Shown one piece after another: positions 7,471 through 13,233 of a DNA stretch of 13,233 nucleotides (within the stretch, counting starts at the first letter, position 1; each line of letters opens with the position of its first letter). The stretch is from assembly GCA_003645385.1 (NCBI GenBank), contig QNEY01000019.1, positions 1 through 13,233 on the forward strand. The letters are read 5' to 3'. The notes under the pieces were generated by a model. It saw only the letters and a list, made by a program, of their open reading frames with translations, did no database searches and was not told the DNA's origin. The DNA is from Gammaproteobacteria bacterium (GTDB lineage: Bacteria > Pseudomonadota > Gammaproteobacteria > Nitrosococcales > Methylophagaceae). A program made the translations under genes and the position numbers.

Positions 7471-7487
7471 TTAACTAGGACAGCCCC
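7468..7487 (-). repeat. IS right terminal inverted repeat
   Basis: The reverse complement reads GGGGCTGTCCTAGTTAACTA, matching the left end at 18 of 20 positions. Its inner half is a perfect 10-bp palindrome, TAGTTAACTA (7468-7477), whose first three bases are the transposase stop codon. Confidence 0.92.
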
Positions 7488-7496
7488 ATTATTAAT

Positions 7497-7841
7497 TTAA
7501 GGTGAGAATGAAGAACCGCAACCACATGTTGTTGTTGCATTAGGGTTACGAATTACAAACTGTGAACCTTCGATGCCATCTGTATAATCAATTTCTGCAC
7601 CAACAAGATATTGATAACTGGTTGGGTCAATTAATAGCGTGACTCCACCATTTTCAACTTCAGTATCACCCTCATTGACTTCATCTTCAAAAGTAAAACC
7701 ATATTGAAAACCAGAGCATCCACCACCAGTGATAAATACGCGTAATTTAAGCTGATCATCACCCTCTTCAATAATTAAGTCGCTGACTTTTTTAGCGGCG
7801 GCATCGGTAAAATTAACTGGGCTAGGCATTTCAGTGCTCAT
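7497..7841 (-). CDS. erpA: Iron-sulfur cluster insertion protein, A-type carrier
   Basis: A-type carrier that receives an Fe-S cluster from the scaffold and delivers it to apo-proteins in the cytoplasm; in E. coli it matures the isoprenoid enzymes IspG/IspH and respiratory proteins. The 114-aa protein has the HesB/IscA fold with FTDAAAKKV, LKLRVFITGGGCSGFQYGF (C42), the acidic EDEVNEGD stretch, DYTDGIEGSQFVIRNPNA and the C-terminal CGCGSSFSP. C42, C106 and C108 are the three cluster ligands. NPNATTTCGCGSSF is ErpA-like rather than IscA-like. I chose the ATG at 7841 (MSTEMPSP) because GGAG lies exactly 6 nt upstream; an in-frame TTG four codons earlier overlaps that GGAG and is unlikely. It is the last gene of the leftward run, and a promoter with an IscR-like site precedes it. 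The IS begins 9 bp past its stop. Confidence 0.97.
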   Translation of the reverse strand: MSTEMPSPVNFTDAAAKKVSDLIIEEGDDQLKLRVFITGGGCSGFQYGFTFEDEVNEGDTEVENGGVTLLIDPTSYQYLVGAEIDYTDGIEGSQFVIRNPNATTTCGCGSSFSP

Positions 7842-7871
7842 GACTGACTCCAAAAATAAATAGTAATCTCT

Positions 7872-7904
7872 CTATTATCCAAAACTGAGTAATTTAGTCA
7901 AGAT
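7872..7904 (-). promoter_or_regulatory. erpA promoter with an IscR type 1-like operator
   Basis: Reading the minus strand after the bactofilin stop: CTTGACTAAATTACTCAG, then TTTTGGATAATAG. TTGACT (7896-7901) is a near-consensus -35. GATAAT (7874-7879, 16-nt spacer) or ATAATA with an extended TG (17-nt spacer) serves as the -10. The -35 half, CTTGACTAAATTACTCAG, closely resembles the type 1 IscR operator as I remember it (SYYGACTRWWWYAGTCRR), with one core mismatch. IscR with its Fe-S cluster represses Fe-S assembly genes, including erpA in E. coli, so the site is biologically sensible. The leader would be about 25 nt. The promoter call is fairly good; the IscR call is from memory of the motif. 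Confidence 0.55.
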
Positions 7905-8342
7905 CTAGTCTTTCTGCTCAAGCTGAAATGTTTCATCATCAATAACTTCATGTTCAACATTGAGAATATTGTCATTCTTTTCAGTCATACGAATTAGTTG
8001 CCCATTTACTTCTGAGCCCATTGCCATTTCAAGAAGATGATAATAAAGGTTGCCCTCAACTTTGGCTTTAGGTGCAAGCTCAACATGCTCAGAAGCATAA
8101 ACATTACCTGAAATTGATCCATTAATTAGTAGGTTGGGGACTCTCACCTCACCTTCAATTTTTCCCTGCTCACTAATGGTTAAAACTGACTTGTCATCAC
8201 CCTTGGCAGTAATATTCCCTGTGACGGTGCCATCGATTCGTAAACCACCGCTAAAGCTAATATCACCTTTGATCTGAGTATTCTGGCCTATCAGCGTATC
8301 GATGCGGGTTGATTTTGGCTTGTTTTTTTCTTTGTTGAACAT
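7905..8342 (-). CDS. Bactofilin family polymer-forming cytoskeletal protein
   Basis: Bactofilins self-assemble without nucleotide into filaments or patches at the inner membrane and serve as scaffolds, often for cell-wall enzymes. The 145-aa protein has the single bactofilin (DUF583) beta-helix from about residue 14 to 120, with the signature DTLIGQNTQIKGDISFSGGLRIDGTVTGNI followed by repeating short strands (KIEGEVRVPNLLINGSISGNVYA, KAKVEGNLYY). A short charged N-tail (FNKEKNKPKST) and an acidic C-tail (VIDDETFQLEQKD) flank it. I chose the ATG at 8342 because GAGG stands 6 nt upstream and the domain follows; an upstream in-frame extension to 8450 would overlap the neighbouring gene and has no family similarity. 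It lies 16 nt after the DUF6776 gene and 63 nt before erpA, a gene order I recall from Pseudomonas too. Confidence 0.93.
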   Translation of the reverse strand: MFNKEKNKPKSTRIDTLIGQNTQIKGDISFSGGLRIDGTVTGNITAKGDDKSVLTISEQGKIEGEVRVPNLLINGSISGNVYASEHVELAPKAKVEGNLYYHLLEMAMGSEVNGQLIRMTEKNDNILNVEHEVIDDETFQLEQKD

Positions 8343-8358
8343 GATGTACCTCGATGTT

Positions 8359-9051
8359 TTAGTTGTTGCTATCAATTTGCCAGTCGAAGGATCGTGATAG
8401 TTTTTTCTTTTTAGCCTGCTTAAGAGTGACAGAAATATTTTCAGGTACACTATTGCTGACTAATTGTATTTGGCCCTCAAATACTTGTACATGGCGAAGG
8501 TTTAGTTGGTGTTCACCAACAATAAGCTGCTCATTTTCACCATTATTTTGACTATTAAGGGTTATAGTGACTGCACCGGTAAGTGGTTTACTTATCTTTT
8601 TGCTTTGGGTGATGACTAAACGGTAGTCAACCATATCAGATTGGCTATCACTGGCGCGGAGATCTAGTTCACGAATCTGTAATTTACTACTACTACTTCC
8701 CTGAGTAATATTTTGATAGAACATCAATTCCTTGTTGAGATGGACTACCTCAGTCTGAAGTTTGCTCAGTTGATTTTGTAGTTGTTCATCTCTAGCTTGC
8801 TGGATAGCCATGATCTGTTGTTGGGATTCAAATTTTTGTGCCAGCTCGAGATTTTGTTCGGTTAGCTGTTGGTTGACAGTTTCCAACTGCTGACTGTGTT
8901 GTTGTAAGGTTCGAAATTGTATGCGTAAGTGTGTGGTTGGTTTGAGATAGAGCCATATCGAAATAGCAGTAAGGAGTACAATACCGATGATTATCATTGC
9001 CCAGCGCAAAGGCTGGTGTTGATGAATAACATGTTTAGCAAATGGACTCAT
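8359..9051 (-). CDS. DUF6776 family membrane-anchored coiled-coil protein
   Basis: Function unknown. The 230 residues show a short N-terminal cytoplasmic stretch and one transmembrane helix at about 17-36 (WAMIIIGIVLLTAISIWLYL). A Gln/Leu-rich coiled coil follows at about 44-112, ending in the conserved-looking KELMFYQNI. Last comes a beta-rich C-terminal domain (about 123-230) with LQIRELDLRA, VDYRLVITQSKK and a closing KKLSRSFDWQI. The part after the helix is presumably periplasmic, as the N-terminus is short, but the orientation is inference. The ATG lies 3 nt after the argC stop and no Shine-Dalgarno is evident, so translation is probably coupled to argC. Its fixed position before a bactofilin gene suggests, without proof, that it anchors or regulates the bactofilin scaffold. 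The DUF6776 assignment is from pattern and context. Confidence 0.8.
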   Translation of the reverse strand: MSPFAKHVIHQHQPLRWAMIIIGIVLLTAISIWLYLKPTTHLRIQFRTLQQHSQQLETVNQQLTEQNLELAQKFESQQQIMAIQQARDEQLQNQLSKLQTEVVHLNKELMFYQNITQGSSSSKLQIRELDLRASDSQSDMVDYRLVITQSKKISKPLTGAVTITLNSQNNGENEQLIVGEHQLNLRHVQVFEGQIQLVSNSVPENISVTLKQAKKKKLSRSFDWQIDSNN

Positions 9052-9054
9052 TGT

Positions 9055-10083
9055 TTAAGGCAGTGTCGCAATATTATTGATGGCCAACGATTCATCAAGG
9101 CCAAACATGATGTTCATATTTTGAACTGCTTGACCAGAAGCGCCTTTTACCAAGTTATCGATTGCTGATAACACTACTACCGTGTCTCTATGCTGTGGTT
9201 GATGAACAGCTATCCTGCATACGTTGGCACCACGAACACTACGTGTTTCAGGGTGCGATCCAGCAGGTAAAACATCAACAAAAGGCTCGTTAGCATAACG
9301 TTGTTCAAACAACTGTTGTAGATCAACAGATTTCGTAAGTTTGCCATAGAGAGTGGCGTGGATACCGCGAATCATTGGTGTTAAATGCGGTACAAAAGTC
9401 AAACTGACGGCTTGCTTGCATACATCACTCAAACCCTGTTCAATCTCTGGCAAGTGGCGGTGGCCTGCTACTGCATAAGCTTTCATATTTTCAGATGCTT
9501 CTGCCAGTAATGAGCCAACAGCCGCCTTCCTACCTGCGCCACTGACACCAGATTTGGTATCAGCAATAAGCTGTATAGGGTCGATTACACCTTGTTCTAA
9601 TAAAGGTAAAAATCCTAGTTGGGTAGCAGTAGGGTAGCAACCTGGTACCGCAATAAGTTGTGCTGTACGAATTGTTTTACGATTAACTTCCGGTAGACCA
9701 TACACCGCTTGAGCAAGTAACTCAGGGCAAGTATGTGGCATGTTATACCACTGTTCCCACTGTTTGGCATCACGTAACCGAAAGTCTGCTGATAAGTCTA
9801 TGATTCGAGTCCCTCGTGCAAGCAGCTTCGGCACCATAGACATGGCGACACAGTGTGGTGTTGCAAAAAACACTACATCACAAGCGGATAACTCCTCAAC
9901 ATCAGGTTCGCTAAAGTGTAAATCAATATGATTTCTTAGATTTGGAAATAAGTCACTGACTGCCAGGCCGCCATCACTGCGTGAAGTAATAACGTGTAGT
10001 GATACTTCAGGGTGAATAGCAAGTAGACGTAACAGTTCTACCCCGGTGTATCCTGTAGCTCCTACAATGCCAACTTTAATCAT
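9055..10083 (-). CDS. argC: N-acetyl-gamma-glutamyl-phosphate reductase
   Basis: Third step of arginine synthesis in the cytoplasm: NADPH reduces N-acetyl-glutamyl 5-phosphate to the semialdehyde. The 342-aa protein starts MIKVGIVGATGYTGVELLRLL (Rossmann glycine motif). It continues with FFATPHCVAM, IIDLSADFRL, VYGLPEVNR and the catalytic AVPGCYPTATQLGFLPL (Cys149). SGVSGAGRKA, the YAVAGHRHLPEIEQ His motif (H208/H210) and the C-terminal IDNLVKGASGQAVQNMNIMFG follow. Length matches the long-type proteobacterial ArgC (about 334-345). I chose the ATG at 10083 because family members begin exactly at M-x-K-V-x-I-V-G; an in-frame start 10 codons earlier adds unrelated residues. The ribosome site is weak (AGAGA about 7 nt upstream). 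A 66-nt AT-rich gap separates it from the cyclase-like gene, and DUF6776 follows after 3 nt. Confidence 0.97.
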   Translation of the reverse strand: MIKVGIVGATGYTGVELLRLLAIHPEVSLHVITSRSDGGLAVSDLFPNLRNHIDLHFSEPDVEELSACDVVFFATPHCVAMSMVPKLLARGTRIIDLSADFRLRDAKQWEQWYNMPHTCPELLAQAVYGLPEVNRKTIRTAQLIAVPGCYPTATQLGFLPLLEQGVIDPIQLIADTKSGVSGAGRKAAVGSLLAEASENMKAYAVAGHRHLPEIEQGLSDVCKQAVSLTFVPHLTPMIRGIHATLYGKLTKSVDLQQLFEQRYANEPFVDVLPAGSHPETRSVRGANVCRIAVHQPQHRDTVVVLSAIDNLVKGASGQAVQNMNIMFGLDESLAINNIATLP

Positions 10084-10149
10084 GAGTGGTCTCTTTGTAT
10101 AAAAATAATGCACTACATAATAAAAGAGCGCGACAGAAAGCGAAAGGAC

Positions 10150-12792
10150 TTACTTAATGTTTAACAGATTTTCCAAGCGTTGTTTTTGTATGATGTAATC
10201 TCGAGTAGCAATGACAGTAGTTTGGGAGAAGTTAAGTTGAGTAATGTAAAGTGGATAATCATTTTTTGATTGTCGCAAACTGAGCATGAGTTCCGATACT
10301 TGGCTAAATAAAGCCGGGTCGTTGGCTGAACCAGAAAAATGCTTAGGACCGCATTCAATTGTGCAGTTAGCACTATCTTTTGGGCTATCCATCGTAATGG
10401 CTACCGGTAAATAACCAAGATTGCGTTGAGAAGGACGGGGTAGGACAGCAGTTTTCCACTTATTGTTACGAGTTTGTTCAAGTCTGAAAAAGCGTAATCG
10501 TGGTCGGTTTGTCAGGGCACCTAGAAAATGATGAAAATGATTTACTAAAGTAGATTCAGTTAAATCTGTATATGTTTGCTGGAATAGGCCGCCGAGCTCA
10601 TCAAGCAAATAGATTGAAATAGTTTGATTCTGAACGTGTAAAAAAAAGATGATTTGTGAGTCAGACTGATGAGTTAATAATGTTGAAAATAAACCTGTAG
10701 GGTCGAGATTTTGGTCAAGTTTACATACTGAAAAGCGTGGCTTGATTCTAGCCAGAGCGGTAGTTAAATTTGATGTGTTGGCAAGATAATTGAAATCACA
10801 GCTACCGGGTTGCCACTGTAGCTGATAAAACTTATCGGCAATTTTTAGTAGGTAGTCACCAGTAAGAGGATTTTCATGATAGTGCTCACTTACTTCGGTG
10901 TAGAGCTTCTCTAGGCGGTAACTTATTGCTTTACCATAGCTGTCAGAAGGACACCAACAGTGTAAATAAGAGTCTTTGTGCTGTGGATTCCACCAATGAA
11001 TTAAAGTCGTCAGCATTTCTAGTGGTGCTTCAACGCCAGTGTGGCTGAAAATATGCCATTCGCCCCAGCTGGAACAAATCAAACCATCTATGCTGGCCAC
11101 TAGGCTTTCCCCACGGTTGGCATAATTAAGTGGATCGTTCTGCAAACTTGAGAGTCTTAAACCTTTTTGACTAAGCTTGGAGGTAGGTTGCTGTTCCAGA
11201 TTAGCAAAGAGTAAGACATGACTTAACTCCGGTGAATCATGCAGCGACTTCGTGTTCACCTTTCCTGGAACGGCTAGAGGAGAACGCAGCAATTGTTTAA
11301 CAATGCTCATTACTTTTGATATAGCGATAAAATTACAGCTATCTGCAACTTTAATCCTTGTGGTGTTAGTAAGCATCTGATTACAAATAGCCCAAGCCAA
11401 GATGTGTAATAACGATGTATTTTGATGGAGTGGTAACTTGGTTGGTGATGTGAGTGTAATATTGCTTATTTTCCAGTCACCATCTGCTTCGAACCGGTAC
11501 AAATATAAATGTTCTTCGTGTCTTTTTGCTAATAGACCAACAGGTAAGCATTGAATAGTGTTGGGGTTGTCATCGACGGCCAACTTAAGTTTTTGATCGA
11601 TTAGTTGGTGCTGCTTATCGAGTGTTGTCTGCTGTCGTTTTGTAAAAGTAGCCAGTGAATTATTAATTTCCTGAAAAACTGGGTTTGTTTGCTGATGTTC
11701 GGCAAGACATTGTTGATAATGAGCATTTTTTTGCATGTCTAGTTGTTCAAAAATCGCATCTTTCCATGACCATGGTGAGGTAAAATCTGCAATGAAGTCC
11801 CGCCGCCAAGAAAGTTTAGGATTAGAAACTTTTTGTGAAAGGCGTTCTTTAGCTTGAATGTAGAAGGATTGGCGAGCAAAATTTAGCAGCTCAAGCGAGA
11901 TATTTGAACGCTCGAGTTGCTTTAGCTGTAATACTTTACAATCTACTTGCAGAGGATCAGTCTCACCTTGATAAATGGCTTGTTTTAGGTCATCACTGAG
12001 CCATGGCAGATTGGGATATTGCTGAAGTTGATATTGTAAATGTAGTAGTGGCAACAGGTACATTAAGCCATGATCGATACTACCATCTAGCAATTCGACA
12101 CCATCATCAACCAATGATTGTGCCATAGATATAGTGCTCGCTAGTCCTCCGAAATCAATTACGCTAGCTTTGTTTAACATGCGTTGCTTAAGCAATGTTT
12201 GCACGGCAGTTTGATAGTCACTATCTGGTGGAATTAGCCACCATAAAGGCACTGCTCCCGCAAGTATCAAACCATTAAGATAAAAATGGTCGAGTTCATC
12301 GTCAGAAAAAGACTTTTGGTTGAGGCTATCTTCAGCCAGTAAACTCGACGTCACAGTAATACCCAGTGTTGCAGCCCATTCGCTGACGGCTACGAGTTTG
12401 TATTGCAGTGCCTGCTTTTGATCACTGCTGAGATCAGTAGCATGGACTAACCATAGGTCGAATCGTGCTTGCTTTGGGTAGTTAAGCAGACCATTGCTGT
12501 TAATTAGGTATAGGCCAGTAATAGGATAATGGCGTAAAGCATGCCGTTTGAACTGAAAACTGGGGTTTAGTTCTTTAGCAGCATCAATTTGTGTATTTGA
12601 GGGCTGAAAATCCATGATGCCGGCAGGAATGTCTTGGCGGATAAACTCAGGCAAAATATGGTTATTAGTGTGAAACAATAAAGCCAGCAGCTCAAAAAAA
12701 CTGCGCTGTCTTTTGGGTGCCAACTCACGCAATCGCTCAATCCGTGTGCGATTTAATGACTGGAAATGAGTTAGAACTTCATCTTGTTCCAC
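10150..12792 (-). CDS. Class I adenylate cyclase homologue with degraded catalytic motif (probable pseudo-cyclase)
   Basis: Full-length relative of enterobacterial CyaA (880 aa, against 848 in E. coli). Similarity runs throughout: PITGLYLI, SEWAATLGITV, FGGLAS, the RQSFYIQAKERLS region and WRRDF in the N-terminal half. The C-terminal regulatory half shows LAWAICNQMLTNTTRI, VLLFANLEQQPT, VASIDGLICSSWGEWH and IYLLDELGG. The nucleotidyltransferase signature is broken. Where E. coli has GSTSSVGQSCSSDLDIW (102-118), this protein has NSNGLLNYPKQARFDLW (98-114). Aligned, G102 is N98, S113 is A109 and the metal-ligand D114 is R110, while S103, D116 and W118 survive as S99, D112 and W114. Lys90 also appears lost (L86, beside R87), and D300 may correspond to D284. 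The frame has no interruption, so the gene is under selection, but cAMP synthesis is doubtful. It starts at GTG (12792) with AGG 7 nt upstream, 20 nt after purH. Confidence 0.88.
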   Translation of the reverse strand: MEQDEVLTHFQSLNRTRIERLRELAPKRQRSFFELLALLFHTNNHILPEFIRQDIPAGIMDFQPSNTQIDAAKELNPSFQFKRHALRHYPITGLYLINSNGLLNYPKQARFDLWLVHATDLSSDQKQALQYKLVAVSEWAATLGITVTSSLLAEDSLNQKSFSDDELDHFYLNGLILAGAVPLWWLIPPDSDYQTAVQTLLKQRMLNKASVIDFGGLASTISMAQSLVDDGVELLDGSIDHGLMYLLPLLHLQYQLQQYPNLPWLSDDLKQAIYQGETDPLQVDCKVLQLKQLERSNISLELLNFARQSFYIQAKERLSQKVSNPKLSWRRDFIADFTSPWSWKDAIFEQLDMQKNAHYQQCLAEHQQTNPVFQEINNSLATFTKRQQTTLDKQHQLIDQKLKLAVDDNPNTIQCLPVGLLAKRHEEHLYLYRFEADGDWKISNITLTSPTKLPLHQNTSLLHILAWAICNQMLTNTTRIKVADSCNFIAISKVMSIVKQLLRSPLAVPGKVNTKSLHDSPELSHVLLFANLEQQPTSKLSQKGLRLSSLQNDPLNYANRGESLVASIDGLICSSWGEWHIFSHTGVEAPLEMLTTLIHWWNPQHKDSYLHCWCPSDSYGKAISYRLEKLYTEVSEHYHENPLTGDYLLKIADKFYQLQWQPGSCDFNYLANTSNLTTALARIKPRFSVCKLDQNLDPTGLFSTLLTHQSDSQIIFFLHVQNQTISIYLLDELGGLFQQTYTDLTESTLVNHFHHFLGALTNRPRLRFFRLEQTRNNKWKTAVLPRPSQRNLGYLPVAITMDSPKDSANCTIECGPKHFSGSANDPALFSQVSELMLSLRQSKNDYPLYITQLNFSQTTVIATRDYIIQKQRLENLLNIK

Positions 12793-12812
12793 GGCTTACC
12801 TATCATAGACGT

Positions 12813-13233
12813 TTAGTGGCGGAAATGGCGCATACCGGTAAATACCATGGCTATACCATGCTCATCTGCTGCTGCAATAACTTCATCATCACGCATCGAT
12901 CCGCCAGGCTGTATTACAGCGCTAATACCTGCCTCAGCTGCAGCATCCAAGCCATCACGGAATGGGAAGAAGGCATCTGATGCCATCACTGCACCAGGTA
13001 CAGTTAACCCTGCATCATCAGCTTTAATTCCTGCAATTCGACTACTCACTACGCGACTCATTTGACCTGCTCCAATACCAACAGTTTGTTGTTGGCTGAC
13101 ATAGACAATAGCATTAGATTTAACAAATTTTGCGACACGCCATGCAAAAAGTAAATCCTGCATTTGATCAACAGTCGGTGCTTTCTTGGTCACTACTTTT
13201 AATTCGTCTTGAGTGACTAAAGCAGTATCACGA
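12813..13233 (-). CDS. purH: Bifunctional AICAR transformylase / IMP cyclohydrolase, C-terminal part
   Basis: Catalyses the last two steps of purine synthesis to IMP: formylation of AICAR with 10-formyl-tetrahydrofolate, then ring closure. Only the final 140 codons of about 525 lie in the window, all within the transformylase domain. The stretch includes VVTKKAPT, LLFAWRVAKFVKSNAIVY, GIGAGQMSRV, ASDAFFPFRDGLDAAAEAGI, QPGGSMRDDEVIAAADEHGIAMVFTG and the very characteristic C-terminus MRHFRH. It ends 20 nt before the GTG of the cyclase-like gene, with no terminator between, so the two are likely co-transcribed. The 5' end is outside the window. Confidence 0.98.
   Translation of the reverse strand, partial: RDTALVTQDELKVVTKKAPTVDQMQDLLFAWRVAKFVKSNAIVYVSQQQTVGIGAGQMSRVVSSRIAGIKADDAGLTVPGAVMASDAFFPFRDGLDAAAEAGISAVIQPGGSMRDDEVIAAADEHGIAMVFTGMRHFRH

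Larger units (their letters stand above)
6780..7487 (+). mobile_element. Complete insertion sequence, IS1595 family, IS1016 group
   Basis: A 708-bp element bounded by terminal inverted repeats beginning GGGGCTGTCCTAG at both ends (18 of the outer 20 bases match) and filled by one transposase gene. Length, repeat sequence and transposase all fit the IS1016 group known from Haemophilus and Neisseria. It sits in the convergent gap between hldE and erpA, 9 bp beyond the erpA stop codon, so no gene is broken. IS1595-family elements normally duplicate 8 bp, but the flanks here (TTAAGTTT on the left, ATTATTAA on the right) are not duplicates. The transposase frame and both ends look intact, so it may still be mobile. 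Confidence 0.93.

Noticed and set aside
7842..7853. Four-residue N-terminal extension of ErpA from a TTG
   Set aside because: The GGAG ribosome site lies over these codons and is perfectly spaced for the ATG at 7841.
8343..8450. 36-residue N-terminal extension of the bactofilin
   Set aside because: It overlaps the end of the DUF6776 gene, has no bactofilin similarity, and the ATG at 8342 has GAGG 6 nt upstream.
8929..9168. 79-codon plus-strand frame over the argC/DUF6776 junction
   Set aside because: Antisense to two convincing genes, with low-complexity random-looking translation and no ribosome site noted.
10084..10113. Ten-residue N-terminal extension of ArgC
   Set aside because: Family members begin at the MIKVGIVGATGYTG position; the extra residues are unlike any ArgC N-terminus I know.
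10084..10149. Possible argC promoter in the AT-rich gap
   Set aside because: TATACA and TATTAT boxes exist, but neither has a credible -35 at the right distance; AT-rich sequence alone is not enough.
12717..13065. Plus-strand frames of 87 and 72 codons over cyclase-like gene and purH
   Set aside because: Antisense to the unmistakable PurH C-terminus; they are by-products of its codon usage.

Overview
This is a chromosomal segment of a gammaproteobacterium with moderately low GC (about 40-43% by eye). Gene content and order are typical of that class: polA / DUF2782 / thrB on one side, and argC / DUF6776 / bactofilin / erpA on the other, an order I recall from Pseudomonas. The class I adenylate cyclase homologue and the LPS-heptose genes point the same way. 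The low GC would suit a Thiotrichales-like or marine methylotroph/hydrocarbon-degrader lineage, but I cannot name the genus.

Layout. 1-2747 (minus) is DNA polymerase I, lacking only about its last three codons. A 97-bp divergent spacer follows. Then four plus-strand genes lie close together: a secreted DUF2782 protein, homoserine kinase (thrB), LPS heptosyltransferase I (waaC) and bifunctional HldE. HldE makes ADP-heptose in two of its steps, and WaaC uses ADP-heptose to begin the LPS inner core. A complete 708-bp IS1016-type (IS1595 family) insertion sequence sits between hldE and the convergent gene erpA. From there to the right end everything is on the minus strand. In transcription order it is purH (partial), a class I adenylate cyclase homologue, argC, a DUF6776 membrane/coiled-coil protein, a bactofilin and erpA (an Fe-S carrier). 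Gaps are 3-66 nt, so this is probably one long transcript with an additional promoter just before erpA.

The two most notable points are sequence-level oddities inside ordinary genes. (1) polA carries a 90-bp palindromic element (two perfect 24-bp arms around a 42-nt centre). It is in frame and adds 30 residues to the linker between the 5' nuclease and the proofreading domain. Each arm is itself a small REP-like hairpin. (2) The 880-residue adenylate cyclase homologue is intact along its whole length, but its catalytic signature is degraded. The first metal-binding Asp is Arg, and the GS..S and SSD positions are mostly lost. It therefore looks like a maintained pseudo-cyclase. Smaller points are an IscR-like operator over the erpA promoter and an IS end hairpin that covers the transposase ribosome binding site. 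No CRISPR array, tRNA, rRNA or phage gene is present, and no gene-free stretch exceeds about 110 bp.
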